From the NCBI RefSeq assembly GCF_009856415.1, contig NZ_WMEZ01000003.1, positions 1-64,000 of the forward strand: a stretch of 64,000 nucleotides of DNA, given 5' to 3'. Made by a program: the position numbers and the translations under genes. The notes beneath the pieces were generated by a model that was given only the letters and a program-made list of their open reading frames with translations, did no database searches and was not told the DNA's origin. This document shows, one piece after another, positions 25,922-33,736 of this stretch; within the stretch, counting starts at the first letter, position 1; every line of letters starts with the position of its first letter. The DNA comes from Halobacillus litoralis (lineage in GTDB: Bacteria > Bacillota > Bacilli > Bacillales > Halobacillaceae).

Positions 25922-26055
25922 AGATAAAGGATACACATAAGAAAAGGACCACAGCTGGCACTGCGGTCCTCCCGGATCAGCGCTTCAGCCAAAGGGCGCA
26001 GCCTTAAAATAGACTCACCCGCATTCACGTCAGAATAGGGAGTCTATTTTTTTAT
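25922..26055 (+). ncRNA. Candidate antisense antitoxin RNA
   Basis: A plus-strand transcript is predicted from a TATGAT -10 (25910-25915, with an upstream TG) to a terminator made of AATAGACTC and GAGTCTATTTTTTT (ends near 26055). It is complementary to the 3' end and 3' untranslated part of the small toxin mRNA on the minus strand, as with RatA/TxpA and SR4/BsrG in B. subtilis. The exact 5' end is uncertain and the -35 is poor. Confidence 0.6.
25944..25971 (-). terminator. Terminator of the toxin mRNA
   Basis: Minus-strand GGACCGCAGTG and CTGTGGTCC pair around CCAG, followed by TTTTC, about 75 bases beyond the toxin stop codon. Confidence 0.7.
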
Positions 26056-26148
26056 GCGTAAAATCGCGACAACTAAGCCGAGAACGGAAACGATGAACGA
26101 ACTGAAAGCGATCATCACCATCAACGATTCATACATACTCAGAGGCAT
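26044..26148 (-). CDS. Holin-like type I toxin peptide (TxpA/BsrG family)
   Basis: A 34-residue peptide, MPLSMYESLMVMIAFSSFIV, continuing as one transmembrane segment and ending RIKK. The YESLMVMI start and the single helix with a basic tail match the TxpA/BsrG/YonT group annotated as putative holin-like toxins, which insert in the membrane. AAAGGGGGTGA lies just before the ATG at 26148; the internal ATG (residue 5) is an alternative start. The mRNA has an extended -10 promoter upstream and a long 3' untranslated part covered by a convergent antisense RNA. Often carried on prophages, but none is visible here. Confidence 0.8.
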   Translation of the reverse strand: MPLSMYESLMVMIAFSSFIVSVLGLVVAILRIKK

Positions 26149-26213
26149 CACCCCCTTTGCTATGGGGTTAGCCGACACCCTATTCAATTGGCATAAAGCG
26201 TGATCCACTTTAA

Positions 26214-26219
26214 ATTATA
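26214..26219 (-). promoter_or_regulatory. Extended -10 promoter of the toxin gene
   Basis: Minus strand TGgTATAAT, a perfect -10 with the TG extension, 66 bases before the toxin start. No good -35 is seen at 17 bp. Confidence 0.6.
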
Positions 26220-26265
26220 CCATGTCCTTCCAAGGAAGCAGACAGTCTTTTTGGACTATCCCATA

Positions 26266-26300
26266 TAAAAAAGGAAGGCACCGACATAGTGCCTTCCTCT
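26266..26300 (-). terminator. Terminator of the dapF-yjbQ unit
   Basis: GGAAGGCAC and GTGCCTTCC pair around ATAGTCGG-like loop bases and are followed on the minus strand by a T-run, just behind yjbQ. Confidence 0.88.
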
Positions 26301-26304
26301 TCTC

Positions 26305-26700
26305 TTATAACAACTTCGCAACAAACTTCCGGCTTCTCGGTCCATCGAACTCGCAGAAGTAAAGCCCCTGCCACGTTCCAAGCACAAGTCTGCCATCTTC
26401 GACAAGCAGCGTTTGAGCATGTCCGACGGTGCTTGTTTTCATATGAGCAGCCGTATTTCCTTCAGCGTGGCGGTCTTCCGGATGGTCCCATGGATATACT
26501 TCACGGAAGCGGCGCAGCATATCTGTCTTCACATCAGGATCGGCATTCTCATTCACGGTCAGACCTGCCGTCGTGTGCATCGACTGTACAACGACGACAC
26601 CGTCTTTCACGCCTTCTTCACGGATCCAGTCCTGGACCTGACTGGTTACATCGATCATTTGATCATGGTGATCGGTTTTCACATGAAACGTCTTCAACAT
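26305..26700 (-). CDS. yjbQ: YjbQ/UPF0047 family protein
   Basis: A 131-residue YjbQ-family protein with the conserved histidines in [20 protein letters not shown] and [20 protein letters not shown], and the closing [17 protein letters not shown]. The family is called secondary thiamine-phosphate synthase because some members complement thiE loss; the true function is not settled. The gene starts 4 bases after the dapF stop, so both are co-transcribed. Confidence 0.9.
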   Translation of the reverse strand: MLKTFHVKTDHHDQMIDVTSQVQDWIREEGVKDGVVVVQSMHTTAGLTVNENADPDVKTDMLRRFREVYPWDHPEDRHAEGNTAAHMKTSTVGHAQTLLVEDGRLVLGTWQGLYFCEFDGPRSRKFVAKLL

Positions 26701-26704
26701 ATCA

Positions 26705-27673
26705 TCAACCTCCGATTTCTGAAGCGGCGAACGCTTCTAGTTTTTCATAGGTCGCATTTTCTTCTTCAAAAAATTGTTTCTCGGAAACTTCGTATGTGCG
26801 GGCTTCCAAATCGATGTCGACCTCTGCTTGATAGACATTGGTTCCATTCCCGCGCAGTTGGATCGAGAAACGTCCATCTTCTTTTTCTACGACACAGTTG
26901 ACGAGCCCACCTTTGTTGATGACGACGATCGGTGTATCCAGCTCATTCGGTCCTAGAATCGTCGATACTAATGAAGAGGCACTCATCGCGGTTCCGCAAG
27001 CATTCGTCAAGCCGACTCCGCGCTCAAACGTCCGGACGAAAATTTTGTTTTTCTCCAACACCTGCACATAGCTCACATTCACACCATTCGGAAAAACTTC
27101 TGGCAAAGCATTCGCCTTTTTCCCAACAGACAGCAGCTCCTCCTGATCGACGGAATCAACGAGGCTCACGATGTGCGGGTTCGGCACGCTCAAGGCTGTG
27201 AACGTACGCGTCTCGGACAGCTCTGGAATCTTCACATCCACCGCTTCTTTTCCATCAAAAACCATCGGCAATGAGTCCAACTCAAAGCTTACCGGTTCAA
27301 TCTTGACAGAAAACGTATCGATCTCAGGGAAAATCTCTTTCACTTGCGAAACCGGCAGCACGGCTTTCTCTGTTTCAATCGCAATTTCCTTCTTACCAAG
27401 CTTCTCAATCATATGACGCGCGACACAACGCAGGCCGTTGCCACACATTTCCGCTTCTGTACCATCGGAATTAAACATACGCATCCGACCTTCTGCTTTT
27501 TCACTCGGCATCACAAAAAGAATGCCATCCGAACCGATCCCTTTAGCTCGGTCACACAATAGTAGTGAAAGCTCCTCACGCTCTTTTTCTGAAAAACGAA
27601 TGTCGTTTTCTATCTCATCGATCAGGATGAAATCGTTCCCTGATCCGTGGCATTTGATGTATGGAATCTTCAT
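26705..27673 (-). CDS. dapF: Diaminopimelate epimerase
   Basis: A 322-residue DapF. The catalytic cysteine pair is C77 (EMCGNGLRC) and C226 ([10 protein letters not shown]); the substrate region [12 protein letters not shown] is seen as [14 protein letters not shown]. It converts LL- to meso-diaminopimelate for lysine and peptidoglycan. It is some 30-40 residues longer than the common 275-290-residue form because of an extended C-terminus after [18 protein letters not shown]. First gene of a dapF-yjbQ unit. Confidence 0.93.
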   Translation of the reverse strand: MKIPYIKCHGSGNDFILIDEIENDIRFSEKEREELSLLLCDRAKGIGSDGILFVMPSEKAEGRMRMFNSDGTEAEMCGNGLRCVARHMIEKLGKKEIAIETEKAVLPVSQVKEIFPEIDTFSVKIEPVSFELDSLPMVFDGKEAVDVKIPELSETRTFTALSVPNPHIVSLVDSVDQEELLSVGKKANALPEVFPNGVNVSYVQVLEKNKIFVRTFERGVGLTNACGTAMSASSLVSTILGPNELDTPIVVINKGGLVNCVVEKEDGRFSIQLRGNGTNVYQAEVDIDLEARTYEVSEKQFFEEENATYEKLEAFAASEIGG

Positions 27674-27726
27674 AGTGTAACTCTCCCCTGGCGTTCATTT
27701 TTTCATTATCATAGCATACATACGCG

Positions 27727-27766
27727 TAAAAAAAGAAGCGTGTGACCGTTAAGTCGCACGCTTTTT
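27727..27766 (-). terminator. Terminator overlapping the permease stop codon
   Basis: Minus-strand AAGCGTGCGAC and GTCACACGCTT pair; the stop codon of the iron permease lies in the loop, and a T-run follows. Confidence 0.85.
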
Positions 27767-29773
27767 CATCAACCATAAAAAGTAAGGCGCACCAATCAGG
27801 GCAACGAGGATCCCTGATGGAATTTCATTCGGCGCAAGAAGTGTCCGACTGAACAAATCCGCAACGACCAGCAGCGCCCCACCGATCAGCATCGTGACAG
27901 GCAGAAGCTTCTGATTGACGCTCCCCACAAGCAGCCGCGCAAGGTGCGGGGCGATCAGGCCGACAAACCCGATTGAACCGACAGCAGCGACACTGCAGGC
28001 AGCAAGAAGTGTGGCAATCAAGGCCATTTGGAAACGGACGTTCACGACACGAAGTCCAAGTCCTTTGGCCGTATCGTCTCCAAGGGACAGGACGTCGAGC
28101 GTTTTAATGTAAAAAGCAAGCAGCGGGATGAACAACAAGACCGGCCAGATCAGGTATTGCAGCAGCTCACTCCACCCTTTGGCATAGGTCGTCCCTGAGA
28201 GCCACGTCAAAGCAGAAGCCACTCCGATATCCGCCTGGACGACCATGATTTGAATCAAGGCTGAACCAAAGGCTGACATCCCAATCCCCAGTAAGGCGAG
28301 CACGGTCGGTTGGAATTCCGCTTTTGCCCCTAATGCCATGACGACGATGAAGAACACCAACGCACCAGCCATCGCACCGACCGGAATCCACACAGCCGAT
28401 ACACTGAACCAGTACATCGTCATCAACGCACCGACCCCTGCACCGGAAGTGATCCCGATAACAGAGGGATCAGCAAGCGGGTTCCGTAACACCCCTTGGA
28501 AAATGAGCCCACTGACCGCGAGAACCGCCCCACTGAACAAAGCGACAAGGGCACGAGGCAGCCTCAAGTCGATGATCAAATTCTGTAAAAAGGTATTCGC
28601 GTCCCCGAAGAACGCGTTGTAGGTGACCAACGGTTCGAATCCGTAGTTTCCTGAAGCAAGGCTGACGAGCAGCGTTACCGTAATGAGCGCAAGCAGAACG
28701 GGCAGCAGTTTTTTCATGGAAAGAGTTGCGGAATTCTTCCCAGCCATGATGGCACCGCTGTCTTGACTGCCTGTCCGTTTCATCCGCATGACAAGCCAGA
28801 TGAGCCACGGCGAACCGACGAGTGCCGTAATGGCTCCGACGGGCAGTTCATTGAAGGACGGATCGATCACACTGGCAAGCACGTCCGCTAAGAGAAGCAC
28901 ATTTCCTCCCCATAAAAACGATCCTAAGATGAGAGGCAGGTGGGCCCGGTAACCGATCAGTTTGATCAAGTGCGGCGCGACAAGTCCAACGAATCCGATC
29001 GGTCCGACAATACTGACCGTCACACTGGTTAAAAGTACAGCGGCGATAATCGTCACGACTTTAACACTGCGCACATTCTGCCCGAGCGCCGTCGCGACAT
29101 CGTCACCCAAGGTCAGCGTGTCAAGCTTGCTCGAGTAAATCAACGTCACGACGACACCGACGATGATTACGGGAAGCGAAAAGGTGACGCCATCCCAATC
29201 ATTCTGGATCAACGTCCCTGAGCCCCACAAAAACAGCCCCTGCGTTTCATTTTCATAAAAAATCTGCAGGACCGAAGTGAGCGCTGAGAACAGGAACGTA
29301 ACGATCATCCCGGCAAGCACCATCCGGACAGGTGTTGCATCGGAACCACCGGATAGAACGTAAACAAACAGGAACGTCAGAATACCACCGAGGAAAGCAG
29401 TCATGATTCCATTCCCGACCATAGCGGTCGGCAGGAAAATCGTTGTCACAACGACAGCAAAATACGTTCCTGAATGAATGCCGAGCGTACTTGCAGACGA
29501 CAACGGGTTTTTCGTTACAGTCTGCAAAATCACACCGGAAACCGCCAAGGCCCCACCAGCAATGATTCCCATCACGGCACGCGGCATCCGTAATGTCCGG
29601 ACGGTATGGTGCTGCAGGGTATCCTGAGGATTGATGATCGATTCAACGACGACACCCAGTGGTATCTCGACATTCCCTTGATTGATATGTATAAATGTTA
29701 AAAGACACAACAATGCGGTCCCACCTCCAAAGGTGAGAACCGCAATCATTGTGTTCTTAAGCGTAGAATTCAT
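27749..29773 (-). CDS. Fused double FecCD-type iron-siderophore permease
   Basis: A 674-residue protein made of two complete FecCD permease domains in tandem (about 1-335 and 345-674). Each half repeats GGALAVSGVILQ or SGAVLAVSGLIFQGVLRNPL and GFVGLVAPHLIKLIGY or GFVGLIAPHLARLLVG, with some 18-20 helices in total, like FhuB of E. coli. B. subtilis normally has two separate permeases. It pairs with the lipoprotein gene 14 bases upstream. No ATPase is encoded nearby, so a shared FhuC/YusV-type ATPase elsewhere is expected. The ATG at 29773 is chosen over a GTG at 29782; both have weak ribosome sites. Confidence 0.9.
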   Translation of the reverse strand: MNSTLKNTMIAVLTFGGGTALLCLLTFIHINQGNVEIPLGVVVESIINPQDTLQHHTVRTLRMPRAVMGIIAGGALAVSGVILQTVTKNPLSSASTLGIHSGTYFAVVVTTIFLPTAMVGNGIMTAFLGGILTFLFVYVLSGGSDATPVRMVLAGMIVTFLFSALTSVLQIFYENETQGLFLWGSGTLIQNDWDGVTFSLPVIIVGVVVTLIYSSKLDTLTLGDDVATALGQNVRSVKVVTIIAAVLLTSVTVSIVGPIGFVGLVAPHLIKLIGYRAHLPLILGSFLWGGNVLLLADVLASVIDPSFNELPVGAITALVGSPWLIWLVMRMKRTGSQDSGAIMAGKNSATLSMKKLLPVLLALITVTLLVSLASGNYGFEPLVTYNAFFGDANTFLQNLIIDLRLPRALVALFSGAVLAVSGLIFQGVLRNPLADPSVIGITSGAGVGALMTMYWFSVSAVWIPVGAMAGALVFFIVVMALGAKAEFQPTVLALLGIGMSAFGSALIQIMVVQADIGVASALTWLSGTTYAKGWSELLQYLIWPVLLFIPLLAFYIKTLDVLSLGDDTAKGLGLRVVNVRFQMALIATLLAACSVAAVGSIGFVGLIAPHLARLLVGSVNQKLLPVTMLIGGALLVVADLFSRTLLAPNEIPSGILVALIGAPYFLWLMKKRAT

Positions 29774-29787
29774 AACATCCACTCACT

Positions 29788-30810
29788 TTATTTTTCTTCA
29801 AGTGCTGCGTTGACCACTTGTTCAGCTAAGACTTCTGCGGATAATGGTCCACCAAATGTCCAGGCATCCCCAGGCATTTGATACGTACGATCTTCTTTTA
29901 CGAACGCAAGGTTTTCCCATACCGGGTTGCCAGCCAGCTGATTTTCAAAAATGTTGTCTTCTTCCTGAACGATGTAGAAGAAGTTGGAGTCCTGATAGTT
30001 TTGAAGTGCTTCTACTGTTGTTTCCGTGTAGCCGTATACTTCAAGCTTTTCAGACTCATAATCGTTCTTCATGCCCATGCTGTTCATGATCTGTGCGACC
30101 ATGGAGTTGTCTGTGAACAAGCGAAGTGTCGGTGTTTCCTGCATCGTGAACGCTTGTGTGATCACATAGTTCATGCCATCTTTACCGGCCTCTTCAAGAC
30201 GGGTCTGCTGCTCTTTGAATGTATTCTCCATGTCAGAAAGGACTTGTTCAGCCTTGTCCTCTTTATCGACGATTTTCGCCATCGTGTTAAACTCATCTTT
30301 CATGTTCTGGAACTGATCCTGTGCCGCCTCTTCAGAGTATGGCGCAAACATAACTGTTGGTGCGATGCTTTCCAAGTCCTCTTTGATGGCATTGTGACGG
30401 AAATCAACACCAATGATCAAATCAGGGTTCAGACGGGAGATCGCTTCCAGGTTCGGCTCCTGACGTGTACCTACATCTTCCACTTCTTCGCTGAATGGAA
30501 TTCCAACATTGACCCAGTCGCCATATTGATCAAGACCCGCCACACCGACCGGCTCCATGCCAAGCGCCTGAAGGTTTTCCGCATAGGTCCACTCTAGGAC
30601 AACGACTTTCTTCGGTGTCCCTTCAATCGTCTGTTCTCCGTTTGCATCTTCAATCGTAACCGAGCGAGTTTCCTCTTCTGTAGACTCTTCTGTTGTTTCT
30701 TCTTCCTGATTTTCTGTTCCTTCGCTCTCTGAACCTTCCTCAGATCCGCCACCGCAGGCAGCGAGAACGACTAGCCCAAGCATAAGGGCAAACAACCAAA
30801 ACTTCTTCAT
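29788..30810 (-). CDS. Iron-siderophore ABC transporter substrate-binding lipoprotein
   Basis: A 340-residue lipoprotein: signal peptide with lipobox LAACGGG (cysteine near residue 19), then an acidic Glu/Ser/Thr linker (about 22-50), and a class III (helical backbone) binding domain with KKVVVLEWTYAENLQALGME and EAISRLNPDLIIGVDFRHNA. It captures ferric siderophores for the double permease downstream. The start at 30810 has AAAGGA 8 bases upstream. A Fur box lies about 90 bp before it. The acid linker is common in halophile lipoproteins. Confidence 0.92.
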   Translation of the reverse strand: MKKFWLFALMLGLVVLAACGGGSEEGSESEGTENQEEETTEESTEEETRSVTIEDANGEQTIEGTPKKVVVLEWTYAENLQALGMEPVGVAGLDQYGDWVNVGIPFSEEVEDVGTRQEPNLEAISRLNPDLIIGVDFRHNAIKEDLESIAPTVMFAPYSEEAAQDQFQNMKDEFNTMAKIVDKEDKAEQVLSDMENTFKEQQTRLEEAGKDGMNYVITQAFTMQETPTLRLFTDNSMVAQIMNSMGMKNDYESEKLEVYGYTETTVEALQNYQDSNFFYIVQEEDNIFENQLAGNPVWENLAFVKEDRTYQMPGDAWTFGGPLSAEVLAEQVVNAALEEK

Positions 30811-30899
30811 GTTCGACATCCTTTCACACGTTTCTTTTATGTAGAATCCTTTATCAGGCGCTTCATCTTTATACCCTTATATAGAAAAACTTAACAACT

Positions 30900-30918
30900 G
30901 ATAAAGATTCTCATTATC
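30900..30918. promoter_or_regulatory. Fur box
   Basis: GATAAAGATTCTCATTATC matches 16 of 19 bases of the classic GATAATGATAATCATTATC. It lies upstream of the siderophore-binding protein gene, which fits repression by iron. Confidence 0.85.
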
Positions 30919-31001
30919 ATCACAACCCCTATCCTACCTCAGACTCAAATTTCTGTCAATGAAAACTTTTCTCAATTAAACATTAGGCGCAATCTTCACA
31001 A

Positions 31002-31823
31002 TTACGAATGCATTTCATCCAGCCAGTCATAAAAAATCAACCCATCCCCCGACTCGAAGCCTTCCTTCCGCACCTCCAATTTGAACACTTCCATCAGACC
31101 GCCATAAAAATAGCGCAGCAATTCTGTACGCACCATTCCTTTTTTATAAGCAAATACCGCCTGCTTGAAGGTTTCGTTGATCTTATCGATGTAATGCTCG
31201 ATCGGCTGTTGCAGCTTCCATTGTTTATATGCACTCTGGACCGTACGCCAAGATGGCAGCACCTGTTCCACGCCTCCAAATGGTAGAGAAGTTTCTATAA
31301 AAGAAGCAGGAATGAACGATGGCAGAAACGATGCATCAAACGGTACAACACTACTAATAGAAGCTTTTCCCTGTTTTTTCTCTGTTTCAGGTGTGGTTTT
31401 GATCGCTTGAGGGTTGTCCTGTTGAGGGGTTTCCGTTTTTTGTGGGGTGTCAGGAAGGGTGTCACGAGGGGTGTCATCGGTAGGTAAAAAAAGATCCGGC
31501 TGCGGGAGGAACACGATCAGGTTGCCACCCTGTCGTCCGTTCGGTTTCTTCGTTGTTACTTTTTCAATCAGCTTCTCGGTCACTAAGCACCTTAATGCAC
31601 GAACCACTGTGCTCTCACTCAACCCAGTCCCTTTCACGATCGTAGCTCTTTTAGGAAAAGCAACACCGGGAAACTTGACGGCATGACGCCAGATGTACTT
31701 TAAAACTTTGAGTGTCCCCTCTGACAAGGCCGCCTTTCTTTTGTATAAAAAGCTGCGCACATGCAGATCGAGCTCGGTTTTATCTTTGAAACGCTGATGT
31801 TCCTTTAAGCTATTCCAATCCAT
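31002..31823 (-). CDS. Winged-helix (HTH_36-like) protein
   Basis: A 273-residue protein. The N-terminal half (about 10-105) has a helix-turn-helix of the type found in replisome organisers and Rep-like proteins: LSEGTLKVLKYIWRHAVKFP, then AFPKRATIVKGTGLSESTVV and RALRCLVTEKLIEKV. A Pro/Thr/Gln-rich linker (about 112-165) leads to a helical C-terminal domain (about 190-273). GGAGTGG precedes the ATG. Function unknown. A 21-bp direct-repeat array starts 97 bp upstream of the start codon, reminiscent of an iteron-plus-initiator layout, though there is no other plasmid gene here. Confidence 0.7.
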   Translation of the reverse strand: MDWNSLKEHQRFKDKTELDLHVRSFLYKRKAALSEGTLKVLKYIWRHAVKFPGVAFPKRATIVKGTGLSESTVVRALRCLVTEKLIEKVTTKKPNGRQGGNLIVFLPQPDLFLPTDDTPRDTLPDTPQKTETPQQDNPQAIKTTPETEKKQGKASISSVVPFDASFLPSFIPASFIETSLPFGGVEQVLPSWRTVQSAYKQWKLQQPIEHYIDKINETFKQAVFAYKKGMVRTELLRYFYGGLMEVFKLEVRKEGFESGDGLIFYDWLDEMHS

Positions 31824-31919
31824 ATTTCTTCCACTCCTATTTTATCGTCTCAAACTATAATCGATAGAAGTGAGCGTTTGGTGTCTAAGAAAATGAACTT
31901 TTTCATAAAATTTAGAGTT

Positions 31920-32045
31920 CAGACACTTTGGATTGGCTTTAGGTCACTTTCAAGCTGCGTTAAGTCACTTTGCCTAATCGTTAGGGCACTTTCCCGCGAC
32001 GTTAAGTCACTTTGACTGCCTGCCCGGTCACTTTCACACATAGCC
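31920..32045 (+). repeat. Array C: 21-bp periodic half-conserved repeats (core GTCACTTT)
   Basis: CACTTT recurs at 31924, 31945, 31966, 31987, 32008 and 32029, an exact 21-bp step across six units. The core is ARGTCACTTT; the middle units also share CGTTA just before it, and about seven bases vary freely. A possible inverted copy, GTCCAAAGTG, lies at 32133-32142. The array fills the divergent region between the winged-helix gene and a small membrane gene. The rest of 31824-32213 shows no other gene. Confidence 0.88.
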
Positions 32046-32213
32046 ACACATCCGAAACCTCCGAAAAACCTGTTTAAACAAGCCTCAAAGCGGTAATTCT
32101 AAAATTGTCGGCCCAATTTATGAACATTTTGTGTCCAAAGTGCGAATTTTTTGTTACAATAATATCAAAGAAAACGTTTACAACGAGGAAACATCAATAA
32201 GGAGATGATTTTC

Positions 32214-32510
32214 ATGGGTGCGATCGTAATGTTCTTGATTTTGGCGACAGTGGCTCCATTTCTATTTTTACAAGCGAAAAAGATGGCTTTCGCCGTCGCG
32301 CAATCGATTCTGCTCATCGGCATGTGGTTGTATTTCTTCCAGGTGACGATGTACACAGATCCAGGAGTATTCTCCATCACATGGTCGATGTTCTATCTCG
32401 GTTTGATCGGCGCGCACGTGGCCTGGGTGATGTTCATCGTGGCAACGGTCAAAACAAGTCCTGGATACCAAGACAGTTTAACCAAAGAAAAAGAAACGCT
32501 CCTTTCCTGA
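32214..32510 (+). CDS. Small membrane protein (98 aa)
   Basis: A 98-residue hydrophobic protein with about three or four helices (near 3-20, 24-45, 55-78), starting MGAIVMFLILATVAPFLFLQ and ending in a charged tail. The start at 32214 has AAGGAG 9 bases upstream. A cre-like 16-mer with one mismatch lies at 32168-32183 (AAGAAAACGTTTACAA), so catabolite control is possible. The gene converges on the qox operon and shares its terminator. Family not recognised. Confidence 0.65.
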   Translation: MGAIVMFLILATVAPFLFLQAKKMAFAVAQSILLIGMWLYFFQVTMYTDPGVFSITWSMFYLGLIGAHVAWVMFIVATVKTSPGYQDSLTKEKETLLS

Positions 32511-32538
32511 TCTCAGGAAAGAAGCGTTTCTTTTTTTA
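32489..32538. terminator. Bidirectional terminator after the qox operon
   Basis: AGAAACGCT...TTTCCTGA and TCAGGAAA...AGCGTTTCT form a long stem that overlaps the end of the 98-aa gene; T-runs follow on both strands. Confidence 0.88.
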
Positions 32539-32742
32539 GTCTCTCGGCTGCAGTTTGTACAGTTGGATCATCGCCTGTACGAAACTGAAGCCAGTCAGAA
32601 TATATAAGACAAATTTAGGGTCATAGGAGGAATAAAGCGCTCCGCCTAAGGAAAAAGCCGTCAGCAGTATGCAAAGAACGAATCCAACTAAATCTTTCCA
32701 CGGCCATCCGGCCTCCATCGGCATGTTTTGTTTTTGTTCCAT
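32536..32742 (-). CDS. Small two-helix protein, probable extra cytochrome oxidase subunit
   Basis: A 68-residue protein with two transmembrane helices (about 17-37 and 43-60) and WPWKDLVGFVLCILLTAFSL, which resembles a shortened subunit IV (QoxD/CtaF). It starts 20 bases after the qoxD stop, on the same strand, and ends at the operon terminator. GGGGG lies upstream of the ATG at 32742. Being fifth in a qoxABCD operon it is likely a small accessory subunit or assembly factor of the oxidase; that role is inferred from position. Confidence 0.65.
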   Translation of the reverse strand: MEQKQNMPMEAGWPWKDLVGFVLCILLTAFSLGGALYSSYDPKFVLYILTGFSFVQAMIQLYKLQPRD

Positions 32743-32762
32743 CCTGATAACCCCCATTTGTT

Positions 32763-33128
32763 TTAGTGACCGCTGTGGTCTTCTGATTGTTGCTCTTCGT
32801 GCTGTTGGTGTTCACCTGTATCTCCATGGTCATGCCCGAAGGACATAACGAAAAGGGAGCCCGCGACAAGGATTCCAGCGAGTGCGAAACCGTGGAACAT
32901 CATGTTCCATGGCACATGTCCATTACCGCTGGATGCTTCCGTGACGTGCATGAACATGAACAATTGAACGCCTGCTTGCAAGAGAGCCAAAATCATGATG
33001 CCGATGATGACCCATGTGACAGGCAGATCAGATTGAATCGCTGCCCATGCGGCGACAAGCGTCATGACGAGTGACAAAATGAATCCAATGACGTGATTCA
33101 TCGGTACGCGTTTTTTCGAATCGGCCAT
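32763..33128 (-). CDS. qoxD: Cytochrome aa3 quinol oxidase subunit IV
   Basis: A 121-residue membrane protein with three helices in the pattern of QoxD: HVIGFILSLVMTLVAAWAAI, then TWVIIGIMILALLQAGVQLF and the last helix before a His-rich, acidic tail (GHDHGDTGEHQQHEEQQSED). The tail is unusually rich in histidine and could hold metal ions. It starts one base after the qoxC stop. Confidence 0.93.
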   Translation of the reverse strand: MADSKKRVPMNHVIGFILSLVMTLVAAWAAIQSDLPVTWVIIGIMILALLQAGVQLFMFMHVTEASSGNGHVPWNMMFHGFALAGILVAGSLFVMSFGHDHGDTGEHQQHEEQQSEDHSGH

Positions 33129-33129
33129 G

Positions 33130-33735
33130 TTAAATCACCATCCCAATCAAATAGACACTCGTGAAGATGAAGATCCAAATGACATCAAGGAAGTGCCAGT
33201 ATAAGCTGATGATAAAGAATTTACGGCTTGTGACGTTCGTCAGTCCACGCTGCTTGATTTGGATCAAGAGCAGGATCGCCCAGCCGATACCAAGCGTGAC
33301 GTGCAGTCCGTGTGTTCCGGCGAGAATAAAGAACGCTGACCAGAAAGCACTGGACTGGATCGTTGCGCCTTCATGTGCATAATGGACGAATTCGTAAATC
33401 TCAAAGCCAAGGAAGCCAAGACCAAGAGCTAACGTAATGACCATCCAGAGGATCAGACCTTTGACCGATCCCCTTCTCATTTCATGAATGGCAAGTCCAC
33501 ATGTGAAACTACTTGTCAAAAGCAGGAAGGTCATGACAAGCACGATGCCTGGCTCAAACAGTTCGCTTGGCAGTGGTGCATCAGCTGTACGTCCGAACAA
33601 TACGGCATAGGTCGCAAAGAGTGTTGCGAAGAGGACGACTTCGGCTCCGAGGAAAATCCAGAAGCCCATGATGCCCATCTGACCTTCTTGGGTGCGATAT
33701 TCTAAAGGACCTGTTTTCAGTTCTTCCGCAGCCAT
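33130..33735 (-). CDS. qoxC: Cytochrome aa3 quinol oxidase subunit III
   Basis: A 201-residue, five-helix subunit III protein with GIMGFWIFLGAEVVLFATLF near the start and the conserved SLYWHFLDVIWIFIFTSVYL at the end. The start at 33735 (MAAEELKTGP) has GAGGGGG upstream; the longer frame would lie inside qoxB. Its stop is one base from qoxD. Confidence 0.93.
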   Translation of the reverse strand: MAAEELKTGPLEYRTQEGQMGIMGFWIFLGAEVVLFATLFATYAVLFGRTADAPLPSELFEPGIVLVMTFLLLTSSFTCGLAIHEMRRGSVKGLILWMVITLALGLGFLGFEIYEFVHYAHEGATIQSSAFWSAFFILAGTHGLHVTLGIGWAILLLIQIKQRGLTNVTSRKFFIISLYWHFLDVIWIFIFTSVYLIGMVI

Positions 33736-33736
33736 A

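Noticed and set aside
31920-32045. Array C as a confirmed plasmid or chromosomal origin
   Set aside because: No DnaA boxes, partition genes or other replication genes were found; only the geometry is iteron-like.
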